64,000 nucleotides of DNA from Mimachlamys varia (Eukaryota; Mollusca; Bivalvia; Pectinida; Pectinidae): contig OX392530.1 of the NCBI GenBank assembly GCA_947623455.1, forward strand, positions 1,835,501-1,899,500. Direction: 5' to 3'. Shown here piece after piece: positions 1 to 9,695 of this stretch. Each line of letters starts with the position of its first letter. The first letter of the stretch is position 1. Both the position numbers and the translations under genes were made by a program. The notes under the pieces are model-generated. The model was given only the letters and a program-made list of their open reading frames with translations, ran no database searches and was not told the origin of the DNA.

Positions 1-228
1 ATACAGTATTGCATCTATAACAAATCATATTTTCATAAATGTCATTTTAGATTGTCAAGCTCAACAGCTTGATCAGGTGCTTAAGTAGATATTTTTGGGA
101 ATTCATGCATACAATTTGTAGCTTTAGTGGAAAAATGAAGACCTTTTTCCTTAACTTTTGTTATCCCTGCTAGCTTGCTGTGAGTACTACACATATTTGA
201 GTTAAAGAGAACTGTTTTGGGATTGTAG

Positions 229-337
229 GTCCTGTGACATGTGTTAATTTCACCCGAGACAGTCAATGTATCCTCACCAGTTCACTGGACAGTAGCATCA
301 AACTGATGGACAAGGACACCGGGGAAATGCTGAATGA
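229..337 (+). CDS. WDR83: WDR83 (MORG1) orthologue, third-last coding exon
   Basis: Exon of a WD40-repeat protein. Acceptor AG lies at 227-228 and donor GTAAGT starts at 338. The exon begins with two bases of a split codon and then reads PVTCVNFTRD, SSLDSSIKLMD and KDTGEMLNE, which matches the human WDR83 blade with SSLDS and LDKDTGELL. WDR83 is a seven-blade propeller scaffold that organises MAPK components and is also linked to spliceosomes. Only the last 122 residues (three exons) are in the window; the human protein is about 315 residues, so the earlier exons lie upstream. The last codon (GAA) is completed by the first base of the next exon. The assignment rests on several matching blocks over three exons in the right order. 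Confidence 0.9.
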
Positions 338-1376
338 GTAAGTGTTAGATAGAGATTAGCTCAGTACAGTTCTCAACACCACGAAGCGGTCACCTTATAG
401 TTGTCTATATCTAGATAAGTGTTAGAGATTAGCTCAGTACAATTCTTAACATCACGAAGCGGTCACCTAATGGTCGCCTATATCTAGATAAGTGTTAGAG
501 ATTAGCTCAGTACAATTCTCAATATTACATAGCGGTCAGCTAATGGTCGCCTATATCTAGATAAGTGTTAGATAGAGATTAGCTCAGTACAATTCTCAAC
601 ATTACCAAGCGGTCAGCTAATGGTCGCCTATATCTAGATAAGTGTTAGATAGAGATTAGCTCAGTACAATTCTCAACATCACGAAGCGGTCACCTAATGG
701 TGTCCTATATCTAGGTATGTGTTAGATAGAGATTAGCTCAGTACAATTCTCAATATTACATAGCGGTCACCTAATGGTGTCCTATATGTAGATATGTGTT
801 AGAGATTAGCTCATGATCAGTACAATTCTCAACATCACAAGCAGTCACCTAATGAAGTGGTCACCTAATGGTCGCCTATATCTAGATAAGTGTTAGGTAG
901 AGATTAGCTCAGTACAATTCTCAACATATTTTTACATAAAGTAAAACATCTTGGCCAAAAATTATTCAATTAATATCCCATTTACTTATCTTATTGTTCT
1001 TCTATTACATCAGCAAAATTCACGTACAATTAGTTGGAACCCGAGAGGTAGATCACATATGAAGGTGTACATGGGACATCAGCCAGGTACTGGTCACTAG
1101 TTGGTGTCCGTGTTCTACTGGAACTCTGGCTTTCCTGCACTTCTAATGTCTGGCACTTCAAAATGACAACTGTTAAAAGGAAACTAAACACAAACAAACT
1201 TACAGTGTACACTAAATAACCTAGTGATTTAAAATAAAGACTTGGTAATCAAATACATTTAATTTCATATGACAAATATTGATAAAGATTAAAGACAATC
1301 GAAAAATTGAAAATTGCTGTAAAAGATATCAACTCATTGTATGAAATATAACAAGTAGTTTTTGTCCTTTTCTCAG
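338..1376 (+). other. WDR83 intron with a tandem array at its 5' end
   Basis: GT-AG intron of about 1.04 kb. The first 590 bp are a tandem array (separate entry) that starts at the donor. The remainder, about 931-1376, is AT-rich single-copy DNA ending in a pyrimidine-rich TTTTCTCAG acceptor. The two short minus-strand reading frames here show no protein-like features. Confidence 0.8.
339..930. repeat. Tandem array, about 75-bp unit, 8 copies
   Basis: Each copy carries AAGTGTTAGA, GATTAGCTCAGTAC, AAGCGGTCACCTAATGG and CTATATCTAGAT. GATTAGCTCAG recurs near 352, 427, 503, 579, 651, 727, 805 and 900. Some copies have an extra TAGA, and one has an insertion around 810-860. The first copy begins at intron position +2 and so abuts the splice donor. 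Later copies read GATAAGTG instead of GTAAGTG and would not be good donors. Confidence 0.9.
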
Positions 1377-1491
1377 ATACAAGGGTCACAAAAACGATAA
1401 CTACCGACTGGACAGCTGTCTGAATGTCGCTGACACCCATGTCCTTAGCGGGTCAGAGGACGGCAATGTCTACATCTGGAGTCTTGTAGAG
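1377..1491 (+). CDS. WDR83: WDR83 (MORG1) orthologue, penultimate coding exon
   Basis: Acceptor TCTCAG ends at 1376; donor GTAAGG begins at 1492. It reads YKGHKNDNYRLDSC, then DTHVLSGSEDG and VYIWSLVE, which is a WD40 blade: the GH dipeptide, the SGSEDG turn and a W-S variant of the terminal WD. The order matches the human blade with YKGHKN, DTHVVS and FWDLVEG. The exon completes one split codon and ends on a codon boundary (GAG). Length is 115 bp, so removing it would break the frame. Confidence 0.9.
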
Positions 1492-2247
1492 GTAAGGCCT
1501 CTTTTATAAATCCTCAGTTTCATTTGGTATGTGTGTATGAGTTTTGGACGGATCTTATTCAAACCTTGTATGTTTTTTTCCCTTGGTTTTTACTATAATT
1601 GGAAGAGTTATGGCCCTTTACATATTTTACAATCTTATTGAAAGATTTTAACTCAAAATTTATTTATTTTTATATCATAAATATTTTTTTTAACAATCTT
1701 TTGTTGTAGTAATTGTTCAATTCAAGAATCTCTCATATTTCATACAACGAACACAGTATAAGATTTGCACAAAATATTTCTTTACCAGGATATTATAATT
1801 AGGTCTCAATTACAATGTGTTACCCTAATATCTTATCTTTACCTATAAGAATAACTGTTGTGATATAAGAAGCACTGAGTGACAACTGTCTGATCTGATT
1901 AACATTGAATGGCTAAATTTGGCTGATGAATAATTTCCAATGTATCATTAAATGTCAGACAGCTATACAAGTGGTTAAAATGGCAACCTTGGACTGGGTC
2001 AATCACCTGGCAGATCAATTGATAGAGCATTCATCTAGAGTTTATGTGGTCCAAGGTTGGAATCCTGGTACAATGTATGGCTGTGTGTTACAGTGGTGTC
2101 GCTACCCTTTAGGATTCAATCCTGGTGGACCCAAATACGCAACCTGGTTGTCAGCTATCAGTCTACAGATAGATTAGAAGTTCTGTACTGTAAATTCACA
2201 TATTTTAGCAGTTAAATCATTATAATAAATTTTTCATTGATTGTATG

Positions 2248-2983
2248 CAGAATGCGGTTTTCTGATTGGTTGAGAGTTTATTTTCATACCTCTATGAAAA
2301 AAAAATCCGAAAAATGGCTTGAAAAATGTGGCGTCACAATACAGCAATTGATGTTGCGTATCGATTTGTAGTTTTTAAGTTTCAAAGATTAATTATAAGT
2401 GTTAAAGGCCCAATATACGTAACTTCATGGGAATTTTCGTAATTCTGAAAAATTCTGAAAAAAATCCAGTTGATAACCATGCAAAAATAAGCCTAAAACG
2501 AAGTAAATATGAGCGGTAACTAACAAGAAACTCTTGACAGAAAAATCCAAAGACTTGAAAATAATTCAGGTGGGGCCCACTTAAACAACAAACCGAAGGT
2601 AGAAGACGGTTCGAAATGGACGCGTGTTTACAAATAGCGTGTTTCAACTGCTGCTGTACCGGTAACCGCGAAAGAATTCATCTTGAATATTGCTGATATC
2701 AGTTAATCTTAACTAAATCTATAAATATAATAAGTTATTAGGCTTGATTTTCGCTTCAAGTTTTGACGAAAGTTACGTATATTGGGCCTTTAATGTCAAT
2801 TATTTTTTTAGTTTCATAGGGTTAAGAAAAAAAAATTTGCTTGCAAACTTTTGTAAGAATCTGCTAGGCTGATTCATACAGTTTGCATACAATTTTTTTC
2901 CATACCCCTATGAAACTAAAAAAAATTGCCATCAATGCTTAATACAAAATAATGTATTAGCTAATTTAGTACTGAAAGCATTC
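2248..2983. mobile_element. Putative terminal-inverted-repeat element, interrupted by a MITE
   Basis: The left end has GCAGAATGC near 2249 and the right end has GCATTCTGC near 2975, a short inverted pair. Inside are more inverted matches: TAGTTTCATAGGG near 2810 against CCCCTATGAAACTA near 2905, and a related CTCTATGAAA block near 2290. The TTAA MITE at 2406-2789 sits in the middle, so this element would be the older one. The termini are short, so the boundaries are tentative. Confidence 0.4.
2406..2789. mobile_element. TTAA-flanked MITE (piggyBac-like), copy 1
   Basis: A 384-bp non-coding element with inverted ends AGGCCCAATATACGTAACTT on the left and its reverse complement on the right. 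TTAA lies directly outside both ends (2402-2405 and 2790-2793), the target duplication typical of piggyBac transposons. A second copy at 20228-20607 shares the ends and most of the interior, for example CCAGTTGATAACCATGCAAA and TTTCAACTGCTGCTGTACCG. It encodes no transposase and would depend on one supplied in trans. Confidence 0.8.
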
Positions 2984-3205
2984 TGCTACATTATGACTAA
3001 TTACAGTTTCTGTGTATTGCTTTCTTCAGCAATTGTTGTGAGTGTGTCAGTTCATCATTGGACTTATCCATTTGTTTTGTGCTATAATTTGAGTGCCCCA
3101 AAATGAGTATATTTACAGTAATTGAAGGCACAGTTCATCATAAGAATATCCTTCATTACAGAACAGACCAAGGTTTCACGTTAACATTTTTTATTTCTAT
3201 ACCAG

Positions 3206-3352
3206 GCTAGCGTGTTGAAGAAGCTGACTCACGACTCGGACAAAGCTATACACTCCCTTGCCTTCCATCCAGAGGAAACCTGTCTTCTCACTGCCAGCAT
3301 GGACAAGATGTATGTGTGGAAGTCCAAATACGCCCAGAGCAAGGACACCTGA
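3206..3352 (+). CDS. WDR83: WDR83 (MORG1) orthologue, last coding exon
   Basis: Acceptor AG is at 3204-3205. The exon reads KKLTHDSDKAIHSLAFHPEE, TCLLTASMDKMYVWKSK and ends DT followed by TGA at 3350-3352. Human WDR83 ends with the matching blocks SLAYHPTEPCLLTA and V-x-CW in the same order. The final blade ends YVWKS rather than WD. The exon is 147 bp including the stop and keeps frame from the previous exon. The stop codon lies inside the first unit of a tandem repeat that continues into the 3' UTR, so the extreme C terminus (SKDT) is encoded by repeat sequence. Confidence 0.92.
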   Translation, partial: ASVLKKLTHDSDKAIHSLAFHPEETCLLTASMDKMYVWKSKYAQSKDT

Positions 3353-3532
3353 CCCACGGGTGAAACATTCTACCTAAGTTGGAAACCAGGGACACCTGAT
3401 CCGCGAGTGAAACATTCGACCTAAGTTAGAAACAAGGGACACCTGACCGTGAGTGAAACATTCGACCTAAGTCGGAAACCAGACACACCTGACCCGCGAG
3501 TGAAACATTCGACCTAAGTTGGAAACCAGGGA
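3343..3532. repeat. 48-bp tandem repeat spanning the WDR83 stop codon, 4 copies
   Basis: Units begin GACACCTGA at about 3343, 3391, 3438 and 3484 and contain GTGAAACATTCGACCTAAGT followed by GGAAACCAGG. In the first copy the ACC TGA triplets are the last sense codon and the stop. The units are 47-48 bp long, so the alternative copies would fall in different frames. Confidence 0.9.
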
Positions 3533-4405
3533 ACTTAGAACACTTTACGGGAATGTGGTACTGTCAACTTACCACTGGAAATCTAGGTACCCAGCACACT
3601 GGACCTAAAGGTGGTACAGACAACAAACAGCTACAAACCACAGTGCTCAGGATGATATTTGTCATAAAAGTTGCACTTTACACCAGTAACTGGTGATCTT
3701 GGAGCTTCAGACACTTGACAGGGGTGTGGTACCTGGAAATCTAGATACCCATAACACTTGACAAGAGTGGAACGGACAACAAATAGCAGCAAACCAAGCT
3801 ACCCTGGACACATGTCATGGAAATGGTACTTCCCGACAGTTCCCGTAACACCAATAACTGGACATCTAGGTCGTCAGGACTCTTGACAGTAATATGGTAC
3901 TGCATGTGGATAACTGAAAGTCATGTTCCTCACGACACTTGACATGAAAGTAGGACTGCATTCTATTGACAGGAAATCAAAGTACATATACCAGGTGCAC
4001 TTGCCTGGGAGTGATACCATCCACTATACCAAATAGAAATAGAAGTTCACTAAACAGCTAAAAGGGCTACATTCGTGTATCCAGCTGAAAATTTATACTA
4101 TTGCTAATAATGCATAATAATGTTCTACATAATAACAAGAATAATATATCGTTCTTTTTATGTTTCTACAACATTATATTACAAATCTTGCATTGTTTCA
4201 GAAAGAAAACACGCAAACCAGCAATAGTCAGCAATTACGTTTCGGTCAGGCATGTCTGTACCCCTCGGTTCTCTACCTGGTGTCTTCTTTCAGGTCCAAC
4301 AGTTTCAGCTACATACTTGAATGAAACCCAGGTACATATAAATATAAATGGTATATATGTACTGTTTTCTATCAACAGGAAATAAAGATATTTTTGTTAA
4401 CTTGT
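3353..4405 (+). other. WDR83 3' untranslated region
   Basis: Begins inside the 48-bp array. About 3540-4060 is a degenerate repeat with recurring CACTTGACA and AACTGGAAATCTAGGTAC-like blocks. A polyadenylation signal lies at 4381. The same CACTTGAC motif continues near 4440, just past the signal, so the repeat is older than the present gene end. The 3' end is inferred, not shown. Confidence 0.55.
4381..4386 (+). promoter_or_regulatory. Likely polyadenylation signal of WDR83
   Basis: Canonical AATAAA about 1.03 kb after the stop codon, followed within 40 bases by a TTGTTAACTTGT-type U-rich stretch. It is the first canonical AATAAA I noticed after the stop, and no transcript supports it. Confidence 0.45.
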
Positions 4406-4918
4406 ACCTGACTCTCATTCTGATGAGAAATCATGGAACACTTGACTGGGAAGTGGGATTAGCCACCAAAATCATATCAGAAGGGACTTTTCTCAGAGGT
4501 GGGAAGCAGATGTAATTCTGACAACTGTGCCATCCCTGATACTCCAGGTAACACGAAAAATTATACACACTTAGTTAAAACACAAGTAAACATGAAATAC
4601 AAAACTAACAGCAAATTGATTTCAATACTTTCTTTGCAACCCTGTAATATGTCATAGAAAAATTGACAGGTCCATCTTTAGAGCTAGTGATTTTTTTATG
4701 TACGTCAAAGGACCAAAGAAAGGATGCAGATACTGATAGTGAAACATACATAAAGCCACTCAATACTCAATCTAATATACAAAATGTACATAGGTGAAAA
4801 GGTATGCAGTCACCTGCCCCACCACATGGGTTCTGCAGGTACTCCAGTTTCCTTCCACAATAAGACCATTGTAGGCTAACATATGTTGGATAACTTGTTT
4901 CGTAACAAATAAATTTTT
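4406..4918. other. Intergenic, nothing clear
   Basis: AT-rich DNA downstream of WDR83. It includes one more CACTTGAC block near 4440. I see no coding signal, RNA gene or element. Confidence 0.6.
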
Positions 4919-6580
4919 AGCCCACCATCATCAGATGGTGGGCTATTCAAATCGCCCTGCGTCCGTGGTCCATGGTCCGTGGTCCGTCCGTTAGTCCGTT
5001 AGTCCGTCCGTAAACAATTCTTGTTATCGCTATTTCTCATAAAGTACCGAAGGAATCTTTCTCAAATTTCATGTGTTGGTTCACCTTGGTCCCTAGTTGT
5101 GCATATTCCATTTTGGGACCGATCTGAATTCAAGATGGCCGACAGGCAGCCATCTTGGATTTTGACATTTGAACTTTGTTATCCCTATTTCTGAGAATGT
5201 ACTGAATGGATCTTTCTCAAATTTCATGTGTTGGTTCACCTTGGTCCCTAGTTGTGCATATTCCATTTTGGGACCGATCTGAATTCAAGATGGCCGACAG
5301 GCAGCCATCTTGGATTTTGACATTTGAACTTTGTTATCCCTATTTCTGAGAATGTACTGAATGGATCTTTCTCAAATTTCATGTGTAGGTTCCCCTTGGT
5401 GCTTAGTTATGCATATTGCATTTTGGGACCAATCCGAAAACAACATGGCCGACAGGCAGCCATCTTGGATTTTGACAGTTGAACTTTGTTATCGCTATTT
5501 CTGAGAATGTAGTGAATGGATCTTTCTCAAATTTCATGTGTAGGTTCCCTTTGGTGTGTAGTTATGCATATTGCATTTTGGGACCAATCCAAAAACAACA
5601 TGGCCGACAGGCAGCCATCTTGGATTTTGACAATTGAAGTTTGTTATCGCTATTTCTAAGAAAGTACTGAAGGTATCTTTCTCAAATTTCATGTGTTGGT
5701 TCACCTTGGTCCGTAGTTGTGTATATTCCATTTTGGGACCGATCTGAATTCAAGATGGCCGACAGGCAGCCATCTTGGATTTTGACATTTGAACTTTGTT
5801 ATCCCTATTTCTGAGAATGTACTGAATGGATCTTTCTCAAATTTCATGTGTAGGTTCCCCTTGGTGCCTAGTTATGCATATTGCATTTTTGGACCAATCC
5901 GAAAACAACATGGCCGACAGGCAGCCATCTTGGATTTTGACAGTTGAACTTTGTTATCGCTATTTCTGAGAATGTACTGAATGGATCTTTCTCAAATTTC
6001 ATGTGTAGGTTCCCCTTGGTGTGTAGTTATGCATATTGCATTTTGGGACCAATCCAAAAACAACATGGCCGACAGGCAGCCATCTTGGATTTTGACAATT
6101 GAAGTTTGTTATCGCTATTTCTAAGAAAGTACTGAAGGTATCTTTCTCAAATTTCATGTGTTGGTTCACCTTGGTCCGTAGTTGTGTATATTCCATTTTG
6201 GGACCGATCTGAATTCAAGATGGCCGACAGGCAGCCATCTTGGATTTTGACATTTGAACTTTGTTATCCCTATTTCTGAGAATGTACTGAATGGATCTTT
6301 CTCAAATTTCATGTATAGGTTCCCCTTGGTGCCTAGTTATGCATATTCCATTCGACATGATTCAGAAAAACAAAATCTTTAAAAAAAAAATAAGGAAACG
6401 ACAATGTAATTCACAAAAAAAACCCAAAAAAATGCATCTGTGTCCCACCAGAGTCTCTGCTCACACTTAATCAACACCTAAGAGACAATCGAAAGAAGAG
6501 AAAAGAACCATCTTTCAAAAAACAAACTTAGATCATTTGATGGTGGGCGCCAAGATCCCTCTGGGATCTCTTGTTTTTTT
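4919..6580 (+). mobile_element. Dispersed element with hairpin head, GTCCGTCC tract and hairpin tail
   Basis: The left end is a hairpin, AGCCCACCATCA opposite TGGTGGGCT, followed by repeated GGTCCGTCCGTTAGTCC. The right end is TGGTGGGCGCC and then a GATCCC-TCT-GGGATC stem-loop followed by TCTTGTTTTTTT. A shorter divergent copy is at 7649-8122 and a fragment at 38733. I associate this family with bivalve genomes. It has no coding capacity, so it is non-autonomous. The tail hairpin resembles that of Helitrons, but the CTRR end is absent; a SINE-like or unknown class is equally possible. Confidence 0.75.
5030..6350. repeat. 155-bp satellite inside the element, 8-9 copies, with 465-bp higher order
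   Basis: Every unit holds a perfect hairpin, CAAGATGGC opposite GCCATCTTG with a short spacer, followed by TTTTGACA and TTTGTTATC. Units alternate between variants (GATCTGAATTCAAG, AATCCGAAAACAAC, AATCCAAAAACAAC). Positions 5534 and 5999, three units or 465 bp apart, start nearly identical stretches, so the array grew by duplication of a trimer. The 65-codon minus-strand frames at these two places are by-products. Confidence 0.9.
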
Positions 6581-6651
6581 ATATTTTCATCAAGGATGAA
6601 TAATTCAAATTATAATTTGAAGCTCTTACATACGGCATTTATCAACACCTA

Positions 6652-6905
6652 GTGCATTGGTTCCTAAATTATTATCCATGGTTTCTTTCTCAACTACCAG
6701 GGAAATATAGGGCTAGTGCTGCCATTTTGGTGATCACAGCTGGCATCCACAATTTCCAACACTGCCCAACCACATACTCATTTACAGCTGAGTAGACTAG
6801 AACAAGCAAAGTGAAGTATCTTGCTCAAGGAAACAAAACAAGTGCCATGGCTATGACTCCAACACTCAACGTTTCAGTCACAAGCTCGTTGTCCTAGCAG
6901 CTATC
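6652..6905. mobile_element. SINE-like dispersed repeat, copy 1
   Basis: It shares with 42249-42590 the blocks AAATTATTATCC, TTTCTCAACT, GTAGACT-GAACA and TATCTTG followed by AA-rich GTGC. The TATCTTGCTCAAGGAAACAA block resembles a domain conserved in many tRNA-derived SINEs. The boundaries are approximate and no target duplication is clear. Confidence 0.5.
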
Positions 6906-7648
6906 ATAAGCTATATTTATATAGGATACGGGTGTAGAAACCAGCAGTACAGTCTGAACCAGAAACATAATATATATACAAAACATCAGAATCAGACTTA
7001 TGGCATAATTAAAAGCAAAACTTTACAGAATAATGACGAGGAACGTATGTGATATATGTCCCTGATAATGAATAATGATGAATTTCCAAAAAAAAAGCAT
7101 AAATACAAAATGTAGAACAATATTCTGGTGATTAGCCGAGAAGACATGGACAAGAGACTTGAGAGAGATGGGTATAACACATGGTAATCAGTGGGAGATA
7201 GAGAGGTGTGTAAGTTTTGGGGACTCTGGGGCGTATGACAATGACACAGTAATATAACTTACCAAGGGCAGTAAGGCAATATTTGTTTGCTGTGATGTCT
7301 AATTTTATACGAGTTGTCTCCCATGGCACGAATGTGAGCATTTTAAAAATATTAAAGTTCTAAAATATACGTCCCTGCTTTAATATTAATTTAGATTGAT
7401 AAAACTATTGTTTTTGTTATATGACACTTTTATGACCACTGTACCTTCGTCAGGGTTACACTAGAGATGTCTCTGGTTACACATGTACCTGGAATCCTGA
7501 TCCCGAGGCCGGACACGTTTGATCGTTTCTGTCTAAATATCTATCATTTCTTTCACCTGGTTTCCAGAAATGATTTACGAGTTTATTGAACATTCGTCAT
7601 GTCAAATTAGTGTTAAGTTGATGTGAATTACTAGTATCTACAATTCAT
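6906..7648. other. Intergenic, nothing clear
   Basis: AT-rich DNA. Two short minus-strand open frames (60 and 69 codons) overlap here, have low-complexity composition and no domain features. I see no element. Confidence 0.6.
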
Positions 7649-8122
7649 AGCCCACCTTCGTTATATATCATTAGGTAATGGGCTATTTAAATCGTCCTTG
7701 GTCTCTGGTCCGTCTTGTTATTGCTAATTCTTAGAAAGTACATAACCCGAGCGATATTTCTTTATTTAGTTCCCTTTGATATATTTAATGTCCATATAAA
7801 GGTACCCCCTTTGGTTAATGTTGAGGCTGAGAACAGGAGGTGGCCACAAGTACGTATACTCATCTTGGTTCTGGCACGGACTTATATAGCGGACTAAATC
7901 TAATTCCGTGGTTCTGGACATTTCAAGAAAATTGTCACTACTTCCACGGAACTAGTTTGCTATTTAAGTCTGTTCTACTTCCTAGGGAGTATCAATACTA
8001 TTACTAATTTTATTTATATTACAGTACTTTACTTGAAAAGAAAATACCAAACTAACATAGAACTTATCAAGCTGGTACGATGGTGGGCGCCAAGATTCCT
8101 CGAGAATGTCGCGGGTTTTTTT
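7649..8122 (+). mobile_element. Divergent short copy of the 4919-6580 element
   Basis: It starts TAGCCCACC, has AATGGGCTATTTAAATCG, a shortened GGTCTCTGGTCCGTC tract and TTATTGCTA, and ends GATGGTGGGCGCCAAGAT followed by a decayed hairpin and a T run. It lacks the 155-bp satellite, which shows that the satellite is a later expansion. Internally it carries a decayed palindrome at 7875-7910. Confidence 0.7.
7875..7910. repeat. Decayed palindrome starting CACGGACTTA
   Basis: The ends CACGGACTTA and TAATTCCGTG are imperfectly complementary. The sequence is close to the perfect palindrome at 8278-8304, as if one were a decayed relative of the other. Confidence 0.45.
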
Positions 8123-9224
8123 GGTCATTTTGAGCGATCAGTCTTTTAGACAGACATACGAAGCAGGACAAACATTTTTAATTCACTGTTTTGTCAATGA
8201 TAATTGATTCTTTCAAAGTCATCACAGTCCTTCTTACTGACTAACCCAGGTACAGGACATTGAATTGAGTCTTATACCACGGACTTAGATAATCTAAGTC
8301 CGTGCTTATACACTGTATTCGAACAACAAGTACCCTTATATTAGGGTAAAAAGCAGCAAGATTCACGTGCACGCATTCCACATCCTCCTGTCATTTAACT
8401 CCAAATAGTTGACAAAAACGGAATTGGGAGTTTTTCCTAGAAGACAATAGCTATCTATCAATACACATAGCTGTGACAAACACGGATCAAACGCCTGCTA
8501 TGACCGACCTCCTCGTGACTGACGCCGTGTACATCAATCCTGACATGTTAGCAGCTGCACCACCACACGTCCCCGTCCTCTCCGCGAACATTTTAAATCT
8601 AAGACACTGTGTCGCCGCCCTGACACTTCTCATCCATATGTATCTAATTCAAAACCTGTAAAATGTGATCGTTCTAAATTCTACCAAGGTAAAATCCGCA
8701 TTGCCACATGTTATACAATCATGTAGACACCATCACAAGATGGAGTGCGCATCCCCTTCTCACACGACCAGCAGAGTCACACCAGGGTGAGGTTAAGTGG
8801 ACGTTTTAGCTGATTATATAATATTTACTATTTCTTTTCGAACCCTGGTTCGTCTGTTAGTCTACACACAACTTAAACGACTCGTATCTTCGTATTTGGT
8901 ATGTGTATCCCTGAAAATATACCTGGTTTGATTAGATTTGAACAAAAAATACCTCGTTGCATTAGATTGAAACAAAAAATGTGGTATGTTGCTTTGTCAA
9001 TACAGTCTTAGATTAGTTTGATATTTCGACTTCGACATTTGTCAATATTTGCCAGAGATACATGACGTTAAAGTTGTTCAAATAGATAATTTCTTTATTT
9101 ACATAAAATAATTTTAATTTTTATCACCAGACTTCTTTAAAGACTCGTTTCAGTTTGACACTTCCCAAAATCCGTTAGTTGTCAGTTACAGGATTTAAAA
9201 AATGTTACAGTCAAGTATATAATT
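8123..9224. other. Intergenic with one perfect short palindrome
   Basis: Apart from the palindrome at 8278-8304 I see no feature. A 62-codon frame at 8473-8661 is more GC-rich than its surroundings, but I recognise no family in it. Confidence 0.55.
8278..8304. repeat. Perfect 13-bp-arm palindrome
   Basis: CACGGACTTAGAT, one base, then ATCTAAGTCCGTG. The arms match perfectly. See the decayed relative at 7875-7910. Confidence 0.8.
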
Positions 9225-9695
9225 ACAACACAAGGTCAAACAGCCTGGCAACAGTCAAGGTCATACCATACGACAACGGTCAAGGTCATACCGTACGACA
9301 ACAGTCAATATCATTCCTTACGACAAAAGTCAAGGTCATACCGTTATACAACAGTAAAGGTCAGACCGTATGACAACAGTCATGGTCATACCGCATGGCA
9401 ACAGTCAAGGCCATACCGCTTGGCAATAGTCAAGCTCATGCCGCATGGCAACAGTCAAGGTCATACTTTACGACAACATCCAAGGTCATACCGCATGGCA
9501 ACAGTCAAGGTCATAACACATGGCAACAGTCAAGGTCATACCTCTTGAAAACAATCAAGTTCATACCGCATGGCAACAGTCAATGTCATGCTTAACGTCA
9601 ACAGCCAAGGTCATACCGCATGACAACAGTCAAGGTCAAACCTCTTGAAAACAATCAAGGCCATAACACATGACAACAGGCAAGGTCATTTCGTA
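9225..9695. repeat. Minisatellite of about 24-25 bp containing CAAGGTCAT
   Basis: Units read GGCAACAGTCAAGGTCATAC plus CGCAT or variants (TACGACAAC, CTTGAAAAC), about 18 copies. Open frames on the + strand (ATVKVIP, HGNSQGH) are by-products of the repeat. Most units contain TCAAGGTCA. Confidence 0.9.

Larger units (their letters stand above)
1492..3205 (+). other. Last WDR83 coding-region intron with nested mobile elements
   Basis: A 1.7-kb intron, donor GTAAGG and acceptor ACCAG. About 1500-2240 is AT-rich sequence in which I see no feature; the 83-codon frame at 1926-2177 lacks any recognisable domain. About 2248-2983 looks like a mobile element with short inverted ends, interrupted by a TTAA-flanked MITE (separate entries). 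The rest is AT-rich. Confidence 0.7.

Noticed and set aside
5534..6196. Two nearly identical 65-codon minus-strand frames as duplicated genes
   Set aside because: They are unit copies of the 155-bp satellite inside a mobile element.
4919..6580. Firm Helitron call for the element
   Set aside because: The tail hairpin fits, but the TC start and CTRR end are not evident and no RepHel protein is present.
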